NCBI GenBank assembly: GCA_017624835.1
Contig: JAGAMG010000052.1
Span: 17,580 to 81,579 of the forward strand
DNA from: Lachnospiraceae bacterium
GTDB taxonomy: Bacteria > Bacillota > Clostridia > Lachnospirales > Lachnospiraceae
Length of the DNA: 64,000 nucleotides
Direction: 5' to 3'
Shown here: piece by piece, positions 8,741 through 19,860 of the stretch
Layout: each line of letters starts with the position of its first letter
Numbering within the stretch: the stretch's first letter is position 1
The notes under the pieces: generated by a model
Told to the model about the DNA's origin: nothing
Databases searched by the model: none
What the model saw: only the letters and a program-made list of their open reading frames with translations
Made by a program: the position numbers and the translations under genes

Positions 8741-9178
8741 ATGAAGAAATTAAAAAGAGGAAGAACCCTGGAGGAGGAATTATATTATCTGGGGCTTATT
8801 TTTCTGGTACTTGGATGCATTGAATTATTTTTATATTTTAAGGTACTTTTACCCCAAATCCCAACATTTCCCTGTGTTATGTATAAGCTGTGGGGAATTT
8901 ATTGTCCCGGCTGTGGCGGCACCCGCGCGGTTCTTGCATTGTTTCACGGGAGGATTTTAGAATCCCTGTGGTATCATCCCTTTGTATTGTACGGAGTGAT
9001 GATATATGGAGGATTTATGCTGAGTCATACCCTGGAGCGTCTGCGTGTGCCACGGATAAAAGGTTGGAAATTCCATAATTGGTATTTGATTATGGCAGTT
9101 GTGATTTTGGTATTAAATTTCCTGATAAAAAATATTTTACTTCGATGCTTTCACATTACACTTGACTGTATTTGGTAA
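8741..9178 (+). CDS. DUF2752 membrane protein
   Basis: 145 residues with about three membrane segments and the family motif CPGCGGTRA (near residues 55-63). The ATG follows the previous stop by one base. The conserved cysteines suggest metal or redox chemistry, but no activity has been assigned to the family as far as I know. Its place among TM2, DUF4190 and DUF4870 genes suggests a joint envelope role, which is inference only. Confidence 0.8.
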   Translation: MKKLKRGRTLEEELYYLGLIFLVLGCIELFLYFKVLLPQIPTFPCVMYKLWGIYCPGCGGTRAVLALFHGRILESLWYHPFVLYGVMIYGGFMLSHTLERLRVPRIKGWKFHNWYLIMAVVILVLNFLIKNILLRCFHITLDCIW

Positions 9179-9232
9179 AATTTACATATACAGAATTTTT
9201 AAGCACAAAAGAGTGCGGATAGGAGAAAAAGA

Positions 9233-9538
9233 ATGGATAAGAAAACAACAGGTATTGTAGCGTACATCACATGGGTTGGTTTGTTGGTTGCATTTCTTGC
9301 AGGTGACAAGGAAGGTGCTAAGTTCCATTTGAATCAGGCATTGGTTCTTTGGGTTGGCTGTGTTATTGCAAATCTTGCTTCCGGTGTAATTGGTGCAATC
9401 ATCCCAGCAGTTGGTGGATTACTTAGTTTGGCAGTCAGCGTTTTTTCCATCGTATGTATGGTATTAGGTATTCTTGCTGCAAGCAAAGAAGAAGAGAAGG
9501 AGCTGCCTATTATCGGTCAGATTAAGATTTTAAAATAA
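9233..9538 (+). CDS. DUF4870-type small membrane protein
   Basis: 101 residues, about three hydrophobic segments, with the family-like element KFHLNQALVLW after a short charged loop (GDKEGAK). Related proteins are sometimes annotated as Tic20-like. It is the last gene of the small-membrane-protein run and is followed by a strong bidirectional terminator. Ribosome site AGGAG ahead of the ATG. Confidence 0.75.
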   Translation: MDKKTTGIVAYITWVGLLVAFLAGDKEGAKFHLNQALVLWVGCVIANLASGVIGAIIPAVGGLLSLAVSVFSIVCMVLGILAASKEEEKELPIIGQIKILK

Positions 9539-9570
9539 TTTCATACAAGAGAAGGAATGCTTAATGCATA

Positions 9571-9614
9571 AAAATAGGATGTTCTGAACGGTAAGCGTTA
9601 GAACATCCTATTTT
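9571..9614. terminator. Bidirectional terminator between convergent genes
   Basis: A 15-bp perfect stem with A-rich and T-rich flanks on both sides. It serves the DUF4870 gene on the plus strand and the lipoprotein gene on the minus strand. Confidence 0.85.
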
Positions 9615-10082
9615 CTATTCACTGATTGTTAAGTCCACATCATCGGGTTCTTCCCCATGAAGGAAGGAAATGATAATTTGAATTCGTTTATAAGCACGAA
9701 TATAGTTTTCTTTGGCATATTCGGCGGTTACTTCATTGTAGGAATCTCCTTCATAGGCTTCCTGATAGCTATTGACTGCAGTAGTCATATATTCGCTTGC
9801 TTCGTCTGCAAGCACTTCCAGATAGTCAAATTCTTCGGGAAAATCCAATTCTGCAAAAACTTCAAATTCCGCATCCAAATCCTTTAAATAGATAAGTAAC
9901 TCCGCTATTGCATAATCAGAATCTGCATCTACATTGTTAATGGAGGTGTCTATTTCAGAAATCGCAGTACAAAATGCATCTACTTCGTTTCGAAATTGTG
10001 TAAGCTCAGGGTTTGCACCGCAACCTGTCAAAAAGCAGAATATAATCAGTGCTGTCACAATTGCCTTAAATCTGTTTTTCAA
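9615..10082 (-). CDS. Putative lipoprotein
   Basis: 155 residues starting from TTG at 10082, chosen because AAAGGAG lies six to seven bases upstream and no ATG is near. The N-terminus is a lipoprotein signal peptide with lipobox LTGC, so the mature protein would begin at Cys21 and be tethered outside the membrane. The rest is acidic and helical (many Glu, Asp, Tyr) without a recognised domain. An inverted repeat AAAGAAT/ATTCTTT (10118-10138) sits upstream and could be an operator. Confidence 0.7.
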   Translation of the reverse strand: MKNRFKAIVTALIIFCFLTGCGANPELTQFRNEVDAFCTAISEIDTSINNVDADSDYAIAELLIYLKDLDAEFEVFAELDFPEEFDYLEVLADEASEYMTTAVNSYQEAYEGDSYNEVTAEYAKENYIRAYKRIQIIISFLHGEEPDDVDLTISE

Positions 10083-10202
10083 GTGTGTCTCCTTTGAATG
10101 AAAATTAATTACAATATAAAGAATTTATCATATTCTTTCTTTTTTAGCAACTTAATTATAGAAATGAATAAATTTACCACAAAAATATATTAAATCGTCC
10201 CC

Positions 10203-10232
10203 TTTACGAGTAAAACCGCCTTATGGTATGAT
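10203..10232 (+). promoter_or_regulatory. Candidate promoter of metH
   Basis: TTTACG (10203-10208), 18-bp spacer, TATGAT (10227-10232). A moderate match, correctly placed about 30 bp before the metH start. Confidence 0.45.
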
Positions 10233-10262
10233 AGATAGAATGACAGAAAGAGGAGTATGAAA

Positions 10263-12809
10263 ATGACAAGAGAAGAGTTTTCAACTTTAATAAACGAAAA
10301 GATACTATATCTTGATGGTGCAACCGGCTCCAATCTGGTGAAAGCAGGGATGCCCTCCGGTGTTTGCCCGGAGCAATGGATACTGGAGCACCCTGATGTG
10401 ATGCTGGCATTACAGAAGGAATATGTAAAAGCCGGTACGGATATTCTATATGCCCCCACCTTTACTGCCAATCGTGTGAAATTAAAGGAGTATGGGTTAG
10501 AAGCTGATATGCAGAATATGATAGGGAAGCTGGTTTCCATATCGAAAGAAGCTGCTGGAAGTGTTTCGGAGCGCAGGGTATATGTTGCCGGAGATATTAC
10601 CATGACCGGGGAACAGTTAAAGCCCGTGGGTAATATGGAATTAGAAGAGTTGATAACCATATATAAAGAACAGATATCCTACCTTGCGGAAGCAGGTGTG
10701 GATTTATTGGTTGTGGAAACCATGATGAGTCTCGCTGAGGTAAGAGCGGCATTAATTGCAGCAAGAGAGGTTTGTGAGTTACCTGTTATGGTAACCTTTA
10801 GCTTTGAAGAAAATGGACGTACCTTATTTGGTACGGATGCAAAGACTGCTGCCATTGTAGTGGAAAGTCTGGGTGCCTGTGCTGTAGGAGCTAACTGCTC
10901 CACCGGTCCTGCTCATATGAAGCAAGTGATTGCGGATATGGCTTCTGTTACCCGGATTCCCATTATAGCAAAACCCAATGCAGGCCTTCCCTTTTTGGAT
11001 GCAGAGGGAAATACCTGTTATGACATGTCTGCACAGGATTTTGTAGAGGAAATGAAGGTATTGGTAGAGACGGGAGCTACAATACTGGGTGGGTGCTGTG
11101 GTACTACACCGGAGTATATTGGCGGCATCAGGAATGCTTTTGGAGTTACTAATACATTAATTGATAATGTATCCAGACGTCCGGAGGGGATTCGTTATCT
11201 AACCTCGGAGAGACAGACCGTAGCTTTTGGTTTGGATGATAATTTCATGATTGTGGGAGAGCGGATTAATCCTACCGGAAAGAAGTTACTTCAGGCAGAG
11301 TTACGAGAAGGAAAAATGGACAGAGTACTGCAATTTGCAGAAGAACAGGAGAAATGTGGAGCCTGTATCTTAGATGTCAATATGGGTATGAGCGGTATCG
11401 ATGAGAAGGAAATGATGCTTCGTGCGCTGGAGGAAATCAGCGGCGTAACCAATTTGCCCCTATCCTTGGACTCCAGTTATGTGGAGGTAATGGAGGCGGC
11501 GCTTCGTCATTATCCCGGCAGGGCATTGATTAATTCCATTTCTTTGGAAACGGAGAAATTTGAAAAATTACTTCCCATTGCGGCAAAATATGGTGCTATG
11601 TTTATCCTGCTTCCATTGTCGGACAAGGGCTTACCTGAAAATTTGGAGGAAAAGAAACAGATTATTCAGCAGATTTATGAGAGAGCCCTTTCCTTGGGAA
11701 TGAACAAGGAGGATATTGTGGTAGATGGTCTGGTTACTACGGTTGGTGCCAATAAAAAGGCAGCGTTAGAGACCCTGGAAACCATTCGTTATTGTAAGGA
11801 GCTTGGTTTTGCAACCATCTGCGGACTTTCCAATATTTCCTTTGGTATGCCGGAAAGAAGCTTTGTTAATACAGCATTTTTAACCCTTGCCATTCAGAAC
11901 GGACTTACCATGGCAATTGCCAATCCCTCCCAGGAATTATTGGTAAGCTGTGCTTTGGCTACGGATTTATTGTTGGCAAAGGATGAGGCTGATATCAGAT
12001 ATATAGAATATGCCAATGTGGTGAAGGAGAACCGGGAAATTAAGGAAGCTGAGTTAAACGCAAAATTAGCGTTGGTTCAAAGTCATGGTGCACCTGTCGG
12101 GATGGAGAATGCTGCTTTGCAAAAAAGTGCACAGGCAGAGTCGAAGTCTCTTCACAACAGTTGCCAAAATAGCAGTCAGGAGGCACTCTACAATGCTGTT
12201 ATGAAAGGAAATCGCAACGGAATTGTAGACATTACCAACAAAGCTCTGGAAGCTGGCGAGGATGCTTCCGTATTGTTAAATGAAGTATTATTACCTGCCA
12301 TTAATGCAGTTGGCGATTTGTTTGATAAAGGAAAATATTTCCTGCCACAGCTGATAGCCAGTGCGGAGGCAATGAAGCTTTCCATTGAGAGGCTTGAGCC
12401 TCTTTTGAAAAAAGATTCTGAAGCAGGGGAGATGCCCGTAGTAGTGATTGCTACAGTGGAAGGGGATATCCATGATATTGGCAAGAATCTGGTAGCTTTA
12501 ATGTTAAAAAACCATGGTTTTCAGGTGATTGATTTGGGAAAGGATGTAACCAAGGAGACCATTGTTGCCACAGCCAAGGAGCATCATGCTAGTTTTATTG
12601 CGCTTTCGGCTCTTATGACTACTACCATGCAGCGGATGCGTGAGGTAGTGGAATATGCCAAGGCAGAGGGTGTGGATGCTAAAATTATTATTGGAGGTGC
12701 CGTCATTACTCAGGAGTATGCGGATGAAATCGGTGCGGATGGTTATTCCAGTGATGCAGCAGATGCAGTTAAGTTGGCAAAGCGCTTATATGATGAAAAT
12801 GCAAGATAA
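10263..12809 (+). CDS. metH: Cobalamin-dependent methionine synthase lacking the reactivation domain
   Basis: 848 residues from the ATG at 10263, which has GGAG seven bases upstream; the ATG at 10257 is too close to that site. Domains: homocysteine methyltransferase (1-300; zinc ligands near C212, C278, C279 in GANCS and GGCCG), pterin-binding (from the VGERINPTGKK segment, about 325-590), B12 cap (about 630-720) and B12-binding with the D735-x-H737-x-x-G740 motif. The C-terminal AdoMet-dependent reactivation domain of E. coli MetH is absent, so reactivation must come from a separate protein. It transfers a methyl group from methyltetrahydrofolate to homocysteine. Confidence 0.92.
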   Translation: MTREEFSTLINEKILYLDGATGSNLVKAGMPSGVCPEQWILEHPDVMLALQKEYVKAGTDILYAPTFTANRVKLKEYGLEADMQNMIGKLVSISKEAAGSVSERRVYVAGDITMTGEQLKPVGNMELEELITIYKEQISYLAEAGVDLLVVETMMSLAEVRAALIAAREVCELPVMVTFSFEENGRTLFGTDAKTAAIVVESLGACAVGANCSTGPAHMKQVIADMASVTRIPIIAKPNAGLPFLDAEGNTCYDMSAQDFVEEMKVLVETGATILGGCCGTTPEYIGGIRNAFGVTNTLIDNVSRRPEGIRYLTSERQTVAFGLDDNFMIVGERINPTGKKLLQAELREGKMDRVLQFAEEQEKCGACILDVNMGMSGIDEKEMMLRALEEISGVTNLPLSLDSSYVEVMEAALRHYPGRALINSISLETEKFEKLLPIAAKYGAMFILLPLSDKGLPENLEEKKQIIQQIYERALSLGMNKEDIVVDGLVTTVGANKKAALETLETIRYCKELGFATICGLSNISFGMPERSFVNTAFLTLAIQNGLTMAIANPSQELLVSCALATDLLLAKDEADIRYIEYANVVKENREIKEAELNAKLALVQSHGAPVGMENAALQKSAQAESKSLHNSCQNSSQEALYNAVMKGNRNGIVDITNKALEAGEDASVLLNEVLLPAINAVGDLFDKGKYFLPQLIASAEAMKLSIERLEPLLKKDSEAGEMPVVVIATVEGDIHDIGKNLVALMLKNHGFQVIDLGKDVTKETIVATAKEHHASFIALSALMTTTMQRMREVVEYAKAEGVDAKIIIGGAVITQEYADEIGADGYSSDAADAVKLAKRLYDENAR

Positions 12810-12888
12810 AAAAGTCCTAAAAGTAGTATGGTTAGTGAGAAATATTTGTGAAAAATAAAAGAAGAGTGATATGTCAGGAGGATTACAT

Positions 12889-14502
12889 ATGAATGGTGCA
12901 GATGCCATAATTAAATGTTTGGAAGCGGAAGGCGTAGAAACAGTCTTTGGTTATCCGGGAGTTGCAATCTGTCCTTTTTACAATAGTATTTTAGAGTCAG
13001 ATATCAGAACCATTTTAATTCGTACCGAGCAGAATGCTGCCCACGCAGCAAGCGGTGTGGCAAGAATTACAGGTAAGCCCGGTGTTTGTGCTGTAACATC
13101 CGGTCCCGGTGCTACCAATGTGATTACCGGAATTGCAACTGCCTTTGCAGACAGCATTCCTTTGATTTGTATTACCGGACAGGTAAACAGCGAGCTTTTG
13201 GGAAGTGATGTATTTCAGGAGGCGGATATTACCGGTGCGGTGGAGTCCTTTGTAAAGTACAGCTATCTGATTAAGGATGTAAATGAGATTCCCCGGGTGT
13301 TTAAAGAGGCTTTTTATATTGCAAACACCGGTAGAAAGGGTCCTGTATTAATTGATATTCCCATTGATATTCAGAATGCAACCATTAATAAATTCAAATA
13401 TCCCGAGGAAGTAAAGCTGCGTACCTATAAGCCCACAGTAAAAGGAAATGCAGTACAGATTAAAAAGGTTATCAAGGAATTGGAAAAAGCCAAAAGACCT
13501 ATTATCTGTGCCGGCGGTGGTGTGCTTTTAAGTGATGCCCAGGAGGAACTGCGCAGATTTTCTGAGGAGCATCAGATTCCTGTGGTTTCTACCATGATGG
13601 GTATTGGTGTAATGCCTACCAGACATCCCATGTATTTTGGTATGGTGGGAAATAATGGTAAGGCCTATGCAAACCGTGCCATGAATGAGTCCGATTTGCT
13701 GATTATGGTAGGCGCCAGAGTGGCAGATCGTGCAGTAAGTCAGCCGGATTTGATTACCAAGGGCAAGATTTTGGTACATATTGATGTGGATCCTGCGGAA
13801 ATCGGTAAGAATGCCGGAGCAACCATACCTTTGGTTGGAGACGCAAAGCATATTTTCCAAGACTTTTTGAATGAAGAAGTGACAGGTAATTATGAAGACT
13901 GGTTAAATACTCTTTGTGAGTATCGTTCCACTATGGAAAAGAAGAGAACTCCCAATCCTGACTATGTAGACCCGGCTGCTTTTATTACCAGACTTTCTGA
14001 AAAAATGCAGGATGACGGTGTTTATGTGGCGGATGTAGGACAGAATCAGATTTGGTCCTGCGGTTATCATATTGTGAAAGAAGGGCAATTTTTGACCTCC
14101 GGCGGTATGGGTACCATGGGGTATTCCATTCCTGCCGCATTGGGAGCAAAGGTTGCGGCACCCCACAGACAGGTGATTGCGGTGTGTGGTGACGGTTCCT
14201 TCCAGATGTCCATGATGGAGCTTGCAACCATGAAGCAGCATAATGTGCCTGTGAAAATTATCGTTTTGAAAAATAATTATCTTGGAATGGTTCGTCAGTA
14301 TCAGCATTTTACCTACAAGGATCATTATTCCGTAGTGGATTTGTCCGGTAGTCCCGATTTGGAAAAGCTGGCTGCTGCATACGATATTCCTTTCTTACGC
14401 CTTATGAATATGGAAAAGGTGGAAGAAACCATTGATGCCTTTCTGCAGAAGGATGAAAGTATGCTGTTGGAATGTATCATTGACCCCATGGATTTGGTAT
14501 AA
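12889..14502 (+). CDS. ilvB: Acetolactate synthase, large subunit
   Basis: 537 residues from the ATG at 12889, preceded by AGGAGG at seven-base spacing. Contains the N-terminal TPP glutamate in RTEQNAAHAA, the central FAD-type domain and the TPP/Mg motif starting GDGSFQM (D435) and ending at KNN. It joins two pyruvates to acetolactate (valine/leucine), or pyruvate with 2-oxobutyrate (isoleucine). Two regulatory-subunit genes follow, the first only 17 bp away. It is slightly shorter than the 560-600 residues common in the family. A related TPP enzyme is unlikely given this context. Confidence 0.9.
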   Translation: MNGADAIIKCLEAEGVETVFGYPGVAICPFYNSILESDIRTILIRTEQNAAHAASGVARITGKPGVCAVTSGPGATNVITGIATAFADSIPLICITGQVNSELLGSDVFQEADITGAVESFVKYSYLIKDVNEIPRVFKEAFYIANTGRKGPVLIDIPIDIQNATINKFKYPEEVKLRTYKPTVKGNAVQIKKVIKELEKAKRPIICAGGGVLLSDAQEELRRFSEEHQIPVVSTMMGIGVMPTRHPMYFGMVGNNGKAYANRAMNESDLLIMVGARVADRAVSQPDLITKGKILVHIDVDPAEIGKNAGATIPLVGDAKHIFQDFLNEEVTGNYEDWLNTLCEYRSTMEKKRTPNPDYVDPAAFITRLSEKMQDDGVYVADVGQNQIWSCGYHIVKEGQFLTSGGMGTMGYSIPAALGAKVAAPHRQVIAVCGDGSFQMSMMELATMKQHNVPVKIIVLKNNYLGMVRQYQHFTYKDHYSVVDLSGSPDLEKLAAAYDIPFLRLMNMEKVEETIDAFLQKDESMLLECIIDPMDLV

Positions 14503-14519
14503 GAAAGGAGGAGCGGAAG

Positions 14520-15011
14520 ATGAAAAAGAGAATTTATTCCGTATTGGTTGAAAACCGTTCCGGTGTCCTCTGTAAGGTGGCGGGACTTTTCTCCAGAAGA
14601 TGCTTTAATATTGACAGTCTGGTAGTAGGAGAGACGGATAATCCGGATGTATCCTGTATGACCATTGTCAGCAGCGGTGACGAGCGTACCATTGAGCAGA
14701 TCGAAAAGCAACTGAATAAAAAACTGGATGTTATTAAGGTTAAGACCTTTTCAGAACGCCAGTGTATTACCAGAGAGCTTATGCTGATTAAGGTAAAGTA
14801 CAATAAAAATAATCGTCGGGATATTATGGAGCTTTGTGATATCATGAAGGCTCAGATTGTAGATATGTCCAAGCATTTTATGATGATTCAGATTTGCGAT
14901 ACCCCGGATAAGATTGAACTGATGATACATATGCTGCAGGGTATCAGTGTGGTGGAGGTTGCCCGTACCGGAACCCTGGCATTGTCCAAATGTATGGAAA
15001 ATGATGACTAA
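14520..15011 (+). CDS. ilvN: Acetolactate synthase small subunit, first copy
   Basis: 163 residues. An N-terminal ACT domain (1-75; VLVENRSGVLCKVAGLFSRR) is followed by the C-terminal IlvN domain (from RELMLIKVKY). It binds and activates IlvB and confers valine feedback. It starts 17 bp after ilvB with AAAGGAGG upstream, so it is the operon partner of ilvB. A second, diverged copy follows at 15149. Several surface positions differ between the two, so they may sense different effectors. Confidence 0.88.
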   Translation: MKKRIYSVLVENRSGVLCKVAGLFSRRCFNIDSLVVGETDNPDVSCMTIVSSGDERTIEQIEKQLNKKLDVIKVKTFSERQCITRELMLIKVKYNKNNRRDIMELCDIMKAQIVDMSKHFMMIQICDTPDKIELMIHMLQGISVVEVARTGTLALSKCMENDD

Positions 15012-15055
15012 ATGCAATAGTAATTTAAAGTTTTAGAGAACTAAAGCGTTTTCTG

Positions 15056-15084
15056 TTGACATTTTCATTTGAACTTGCTATATT
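15056..15084 (+). promoter_or_regulatory. Sigma-A promoter before the second ilvN
   Basis: TTGACA (15056-15061), exactly 17 bp, TATATT (15079-15084). The second ilvN and ilvC therefore have their own start in addition to any read-through from ilvB. Confidence 0.75.
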
Positions 15085-15148
15085 AGTAGGAAAGCGCAGC
15101 TTTTGAGAAGGATGAGAAGCTGTAGGTTACAGAAAGGCATGGATTTTT

Positions 15149-16778
<1,630 letters not shown>

Positions 16779-16817
16779 TTTAGGCTGAAGCAAAGAAGAT
16801 TATCATAATTGATAGGT

Positions 16818-16847
16818 AAAGGGATGCGTTAGCATCCCTTTATTTTT
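16818..16847 (+). terminator. Intrinsic terminator after ilvC
   Basis: A 10-bp perfect stem (AAAGGGATGC, loop GTTA) followed by ATTTTT. Confidence 0.88.
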
Positions 16848-16885
16848 ACATATTGAAAACTCTTTGGAAAAAGGAGAGCATTGTC

Positions 16886-18691
16886 ATGGAAGATTTTCGT
16901 TTTAAAGTAAATTTGCGAGGGATGATAGAAATTTTATCCGACCATCTTTATAGCAGTCCGGATGTGTACATCAGGGAGCTTCTGCAGAATGCAGTTGATG
17001 CCGTAACCGGATTAAAAAAGTGGAATGAGCAGACCGGTAAGGAATCGATATATGAGGGGAACGTTACTTTGGAAATTGAAGAAAATAAATCCCTGATTTT
17101 TTCGGATAATGGACAAGGTCTGACGGAGGATGAAATACATCAGTTTCTGGCTATTATAGGAGAGTCTTCAAAGCGTGACATAGCACATGGTATGGTGGAG
17201 GAAGATTATATCGGGCGTTTTGGTATTGGATTGCTTTCCTGCTTTATGGTAGCAGATGGTATTACTATGCTTACAAAATCCTGTAAACAGCCGAATGCAC
17301 CGGTATTGCAATGGTGTGGAAAGCCGGATGGTACTTATACCATAGAGCATGTGGAAGAGGAACAATTTTTAGAGGAATCGGGAACCAAAGTAATTCTTCA
17401 TGCCAAGGCGGGAATGGAGCAATATTTTACCAGAGAGTGTCTTGAAAAGCTGGTTATTCATTATGGTATGCTGTTACATATTCCTATTACAATACGTCAG
17501 GACGGAGAAAGCAAACAAATTAATCCTACTTATCTGCCATGGGAGGAGCATACTGCTAACGGGCAGGAATTGATGATATTCGGACAGATGATGTTTGGAG
17601 AACAGTTTTTTGATTGCATACCCTTTCAGTTTGAAGAGGGAGGGATATCCGGTGTAATATATATCGTAAATTATAGCAGATTACCTTCAGCGAAAACGGA
17701 ACACAAAATTTATCTGAAGAATATGCTTCTGACAGAGAAAGGCGACAATCTAATACCCGATTGGGCAGTTTTTACAAGATGCCTTGTAAATGTTATGAGT
17801 TTGCGCCCCACAGCCTCCAGAGAAGGCTTTTATGTGGATGAGGACTTAGCAAAGGCAAGGGAGCGTATAGAAGATGTAATATGTAATTATATTATAGAGC
17901 TTGCACAAAAGGAGCCTAATCGATTTCATCAGTTTTTCTCCATACATAATTTAACCCTGCGTTCCATTGCACTTCGTTCCGAAAAATTATTTGAAACCTT
18001 AATAGATTATTTGGAGTTTGAAACAACCAGAGGGATATTGACGGGCTATGATTTGAAAAATGGTGGAGAAGATTTGATTTATGCGCCTACCGAAGAAAAA
18101 TATAAGCAGTTATCCCAATTGTTTTTTGCCCGGGACAAACTGTTAATTAATGTGACTTATGTGTACTCCCTGGAGTTGTTAGAGTGTTTGGGAGAACTGT
18201 ATGAAATAAATGTTTGTGCGGTGGAGGAATGGGAAATAGAAGATTTGATGCGGGATTTGTCGCCGGAGGATGCTGATACCGGATTTGAGTTTCTGGAGAA
18301 TGCAAATCAAATTCTGAAAAAATACGATTGTCAGGCAGAGTTAAAATATTTTGCGCCATACCATCAGCCCACTTTTTATTTGATTGATGAGAATACGCTT
18401 TTTCAACGTCAGATTGCTGCCTCCAGAGAACAGGCAAGCTCTATGTTTTTTAATATGCTGGATGCTTTTGCAACGGAGTATTCCAACAAAATGGCAGCCA
18501 CCTTATTCTTTAATTATAATAGCCCGGTTGTGAAAAAAATCGTGCAACTGGAGGAAACAGAATTGCAGAAAATTATTGTTGAAATTCTTTATGTTCAGGC
18601 GTTACAGGTAGGAGGTTTTGCCTTACATAATAATGAAATGAGTTTGTTGAATCGCAATATATTAGCCTTAATAGAGAGGGGGATTTCATAA
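16886..18691 (+). CDS. HSP90-family (HtpG-like) ATPase
   Basis: 601 residues from the ATG at 16886 (AAGGAG nine bases upstream). The GHKL ATP site is clear: ELLQNAVDAV (E31, N35, D38), SDNGQG (73-78) and IGRFGIGLLSCF. The middle domain keeps the arginine segment RPTASREGF. The C-terminal half diverges from E. coli HtpG (624 residues) and is probably not the general chaperone. The stop overlaps the next ATG by one base (TAATG), so it is translationally coupled to the following gene; the two are likely to work together, perhaps as chaperone and client adaptor. No function can be assigned. Confidence 0.8.
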   Translation: MEDFRFKVNLRGMIEILSDHLYSSPDVYIRELLQNAVDAVTGLKKWNEQTGKESIYEGNVTLEIEENKSLIFSDNGQGLTEDEIHQFLAIIGESSKRDIAHGMVEEDYIGRFGIGLLSCFMVADGITMLTKSCKQPNAPVLQWCGKPDGTYTIEHVEEEQFLEESGTKVILHAKAGMEQYFTRECLEKLVIHYGMLLHIPITIRQDGESKQINPTYLPWEEHTANGQELMIFGQMMFGEQFFDCIPFQFEEGGISGVIYIVNYSRLPSAKTEHKIYLKNMLLTEKGDNLIPDWAVFTRCLVNVMSLRPTASREGFYVDEDLAKARERIEDVICNYIIELAQKEPNRFHQFFSIHNLTLRSIALRSEKLFETLIDYLEFETTRGILTGYDLKNGGEDLIYAPTEEKYKQLSQLFFARDKLLINVTYVYSLELLECLGELYEINVCAVEEWEIEDLMRDLSPEDADTGFEFLENANQILKKYDCQAELKYFAPYHQPTFYLIDENTLFQRQIAASREQASSMFFNMLDAFATEYSNKMAATLFFNYNSPVVKKIVQLEETELQKIIVEILYVQALQVGGFALHNNEMSLLNRNILALIERGIS

Positions 18692-19800
18692 TGTACGATG
18701 CACAACAACTATTGAAGGATTTTGAGAAGATTGAGCATGGGAAGAGTAGAATTGCAGCAATTCGTTCTGCAATCCGTCTGGCAGATGAAAATCATGATTT
18801 ACCCTATCAGTTGGGATTTCGTATGGATTTATGTTATGAATCCAATTTCTATCATGACAGTATGGATATGATGGTTGTCTTTCCGGAAGCCTTGGCATTA
18901 GTGGACAAATTTCCTGATATCCCCGCTACACCGGATGCGGATTGGTACAAGAATGGTCTGGCACGTGTGTTAGATGTTTATAAATGGGTTATTAATACTT
19001 GTGATGCATTTTATCAAATTCCCTATGAGGATTGCATGAAGTTTTTTGAGGACTTCAAGCGACGCAGTATTGCCTTTGGATATAATTTAAAGCCATATTA
19101 TAAAACCTTATATAATTTTTTTGAGGTTATTGATGAAGCACAGGCAGAACAATATTTTAAGGAATTTCAAAAATTACCCAAGGATGATAATGGAGATTGT
19201 AAAGCCTGTGATAGAAATTTTGAAATTAGTTATTATTTGTTTAGAAAAAAAAGAGTAGACATTGCAGATAAGCTGGCAAAGGATATAGAGAATATGCAGC
19301 TGCGCTGCGGAACAAATACCAATTATGCATGGCTGCGTCTTAAGGGTCACTATTTAGAGTATTACCTTGAACAGAAGGACTATGAAAAGGCCGGGGAATA
19401 TGTAAGGCTTCTGGAACAATATAGCAGAAATGAAAAAATGTCGGAATATGATTATGATGATGCGTTCTTTCTGTTTTATACCCACATGGATATGGGTAAG
19501 GCATTAAAAATTTATAAGAAGGATTGGAAGGAATGGTTTGAGGAAAGATGCCCCTATGAAAGATTTTATTTAGATTCCCGTATTGCGTTGTTTTTCCGGG
19601 AATTGGGGAAACAAAGAAAGGGGAATACCATAAAGCTGAAGCTGAATCCCACCTTCCCGTTGTATTCTGAGGACGGTATTTATAGCATTCAGGAATTGGA
19701 AAAATTCTATTATAATAATGCGAAGGATATCGCGGTTAAATTTGATCAAAGAAATGGTTCAAAGTATTATCAGAAGGAATTAGAAGCGCTGATACAATAA
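18691..19800 (+). CDS. Helical-repeat (TPR-like) protein coupled to the HSP90-like ATPase
   Basis: 369 residues, almost entirely helical, rich in Tyr, Phe, Asp and Lys, with spaced helix pairs such as RLKGHYLEYYLEQKDYEKAG that resemble degenerate TPR units. A lone CxxC lies near 169-172 (CKAC). No signal peptide or membrane segment. The start codon overlaps the HSP90-like stop. TPR proteins are classic HSP90 partners, so a physical complex is a reasonable inference. I do not recognise a named family. Confidence 0.6.
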   Translation: MYDAQQLLKDFEKIEHGKSRIAAIRSAIRLADENHDLPYQLGFRMDLCYESNFYHDSMDMMVVFPEALALVDKFPDIPATPDADWYKNGLARVLDVYKWVINTCDAFYQIPYEDCMKFFEDFKRRSIAFGYNLKPYYKTLYNFFEVIDEAQAEQYFKEFQKLPKDDNGDCKACDRNFEISYYLFRKKRVDIADKLAKDIENMQLRCGTNTNYAWLRLKGHYLEYYLEQKDYEKAGEYVRLLEQYSRNEKMSEYDYDDAFFLFYTHMDMGKALKIYKKDWKEWFEERCPYERFYLDSRIALFFRELGKQRKGNTIKLKLNPTFPLYSEDGIYSIQELEKFYYNNAKDIAVKFDQRNGSKYYQKELEALIQ

Positions 19801-19860
19801 TGGTTAGAAACAATTGTTGTAGTAATATAAGTGAATTTTTTAGAAAGGCATGGTTTTACA

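Noticed and set aside
10190-10660. Antisense open frame of 156 codons opposite metH
   Set aside because: It lies within a clear metH frame, lacks a ribosome site and shows no protein-like composition.
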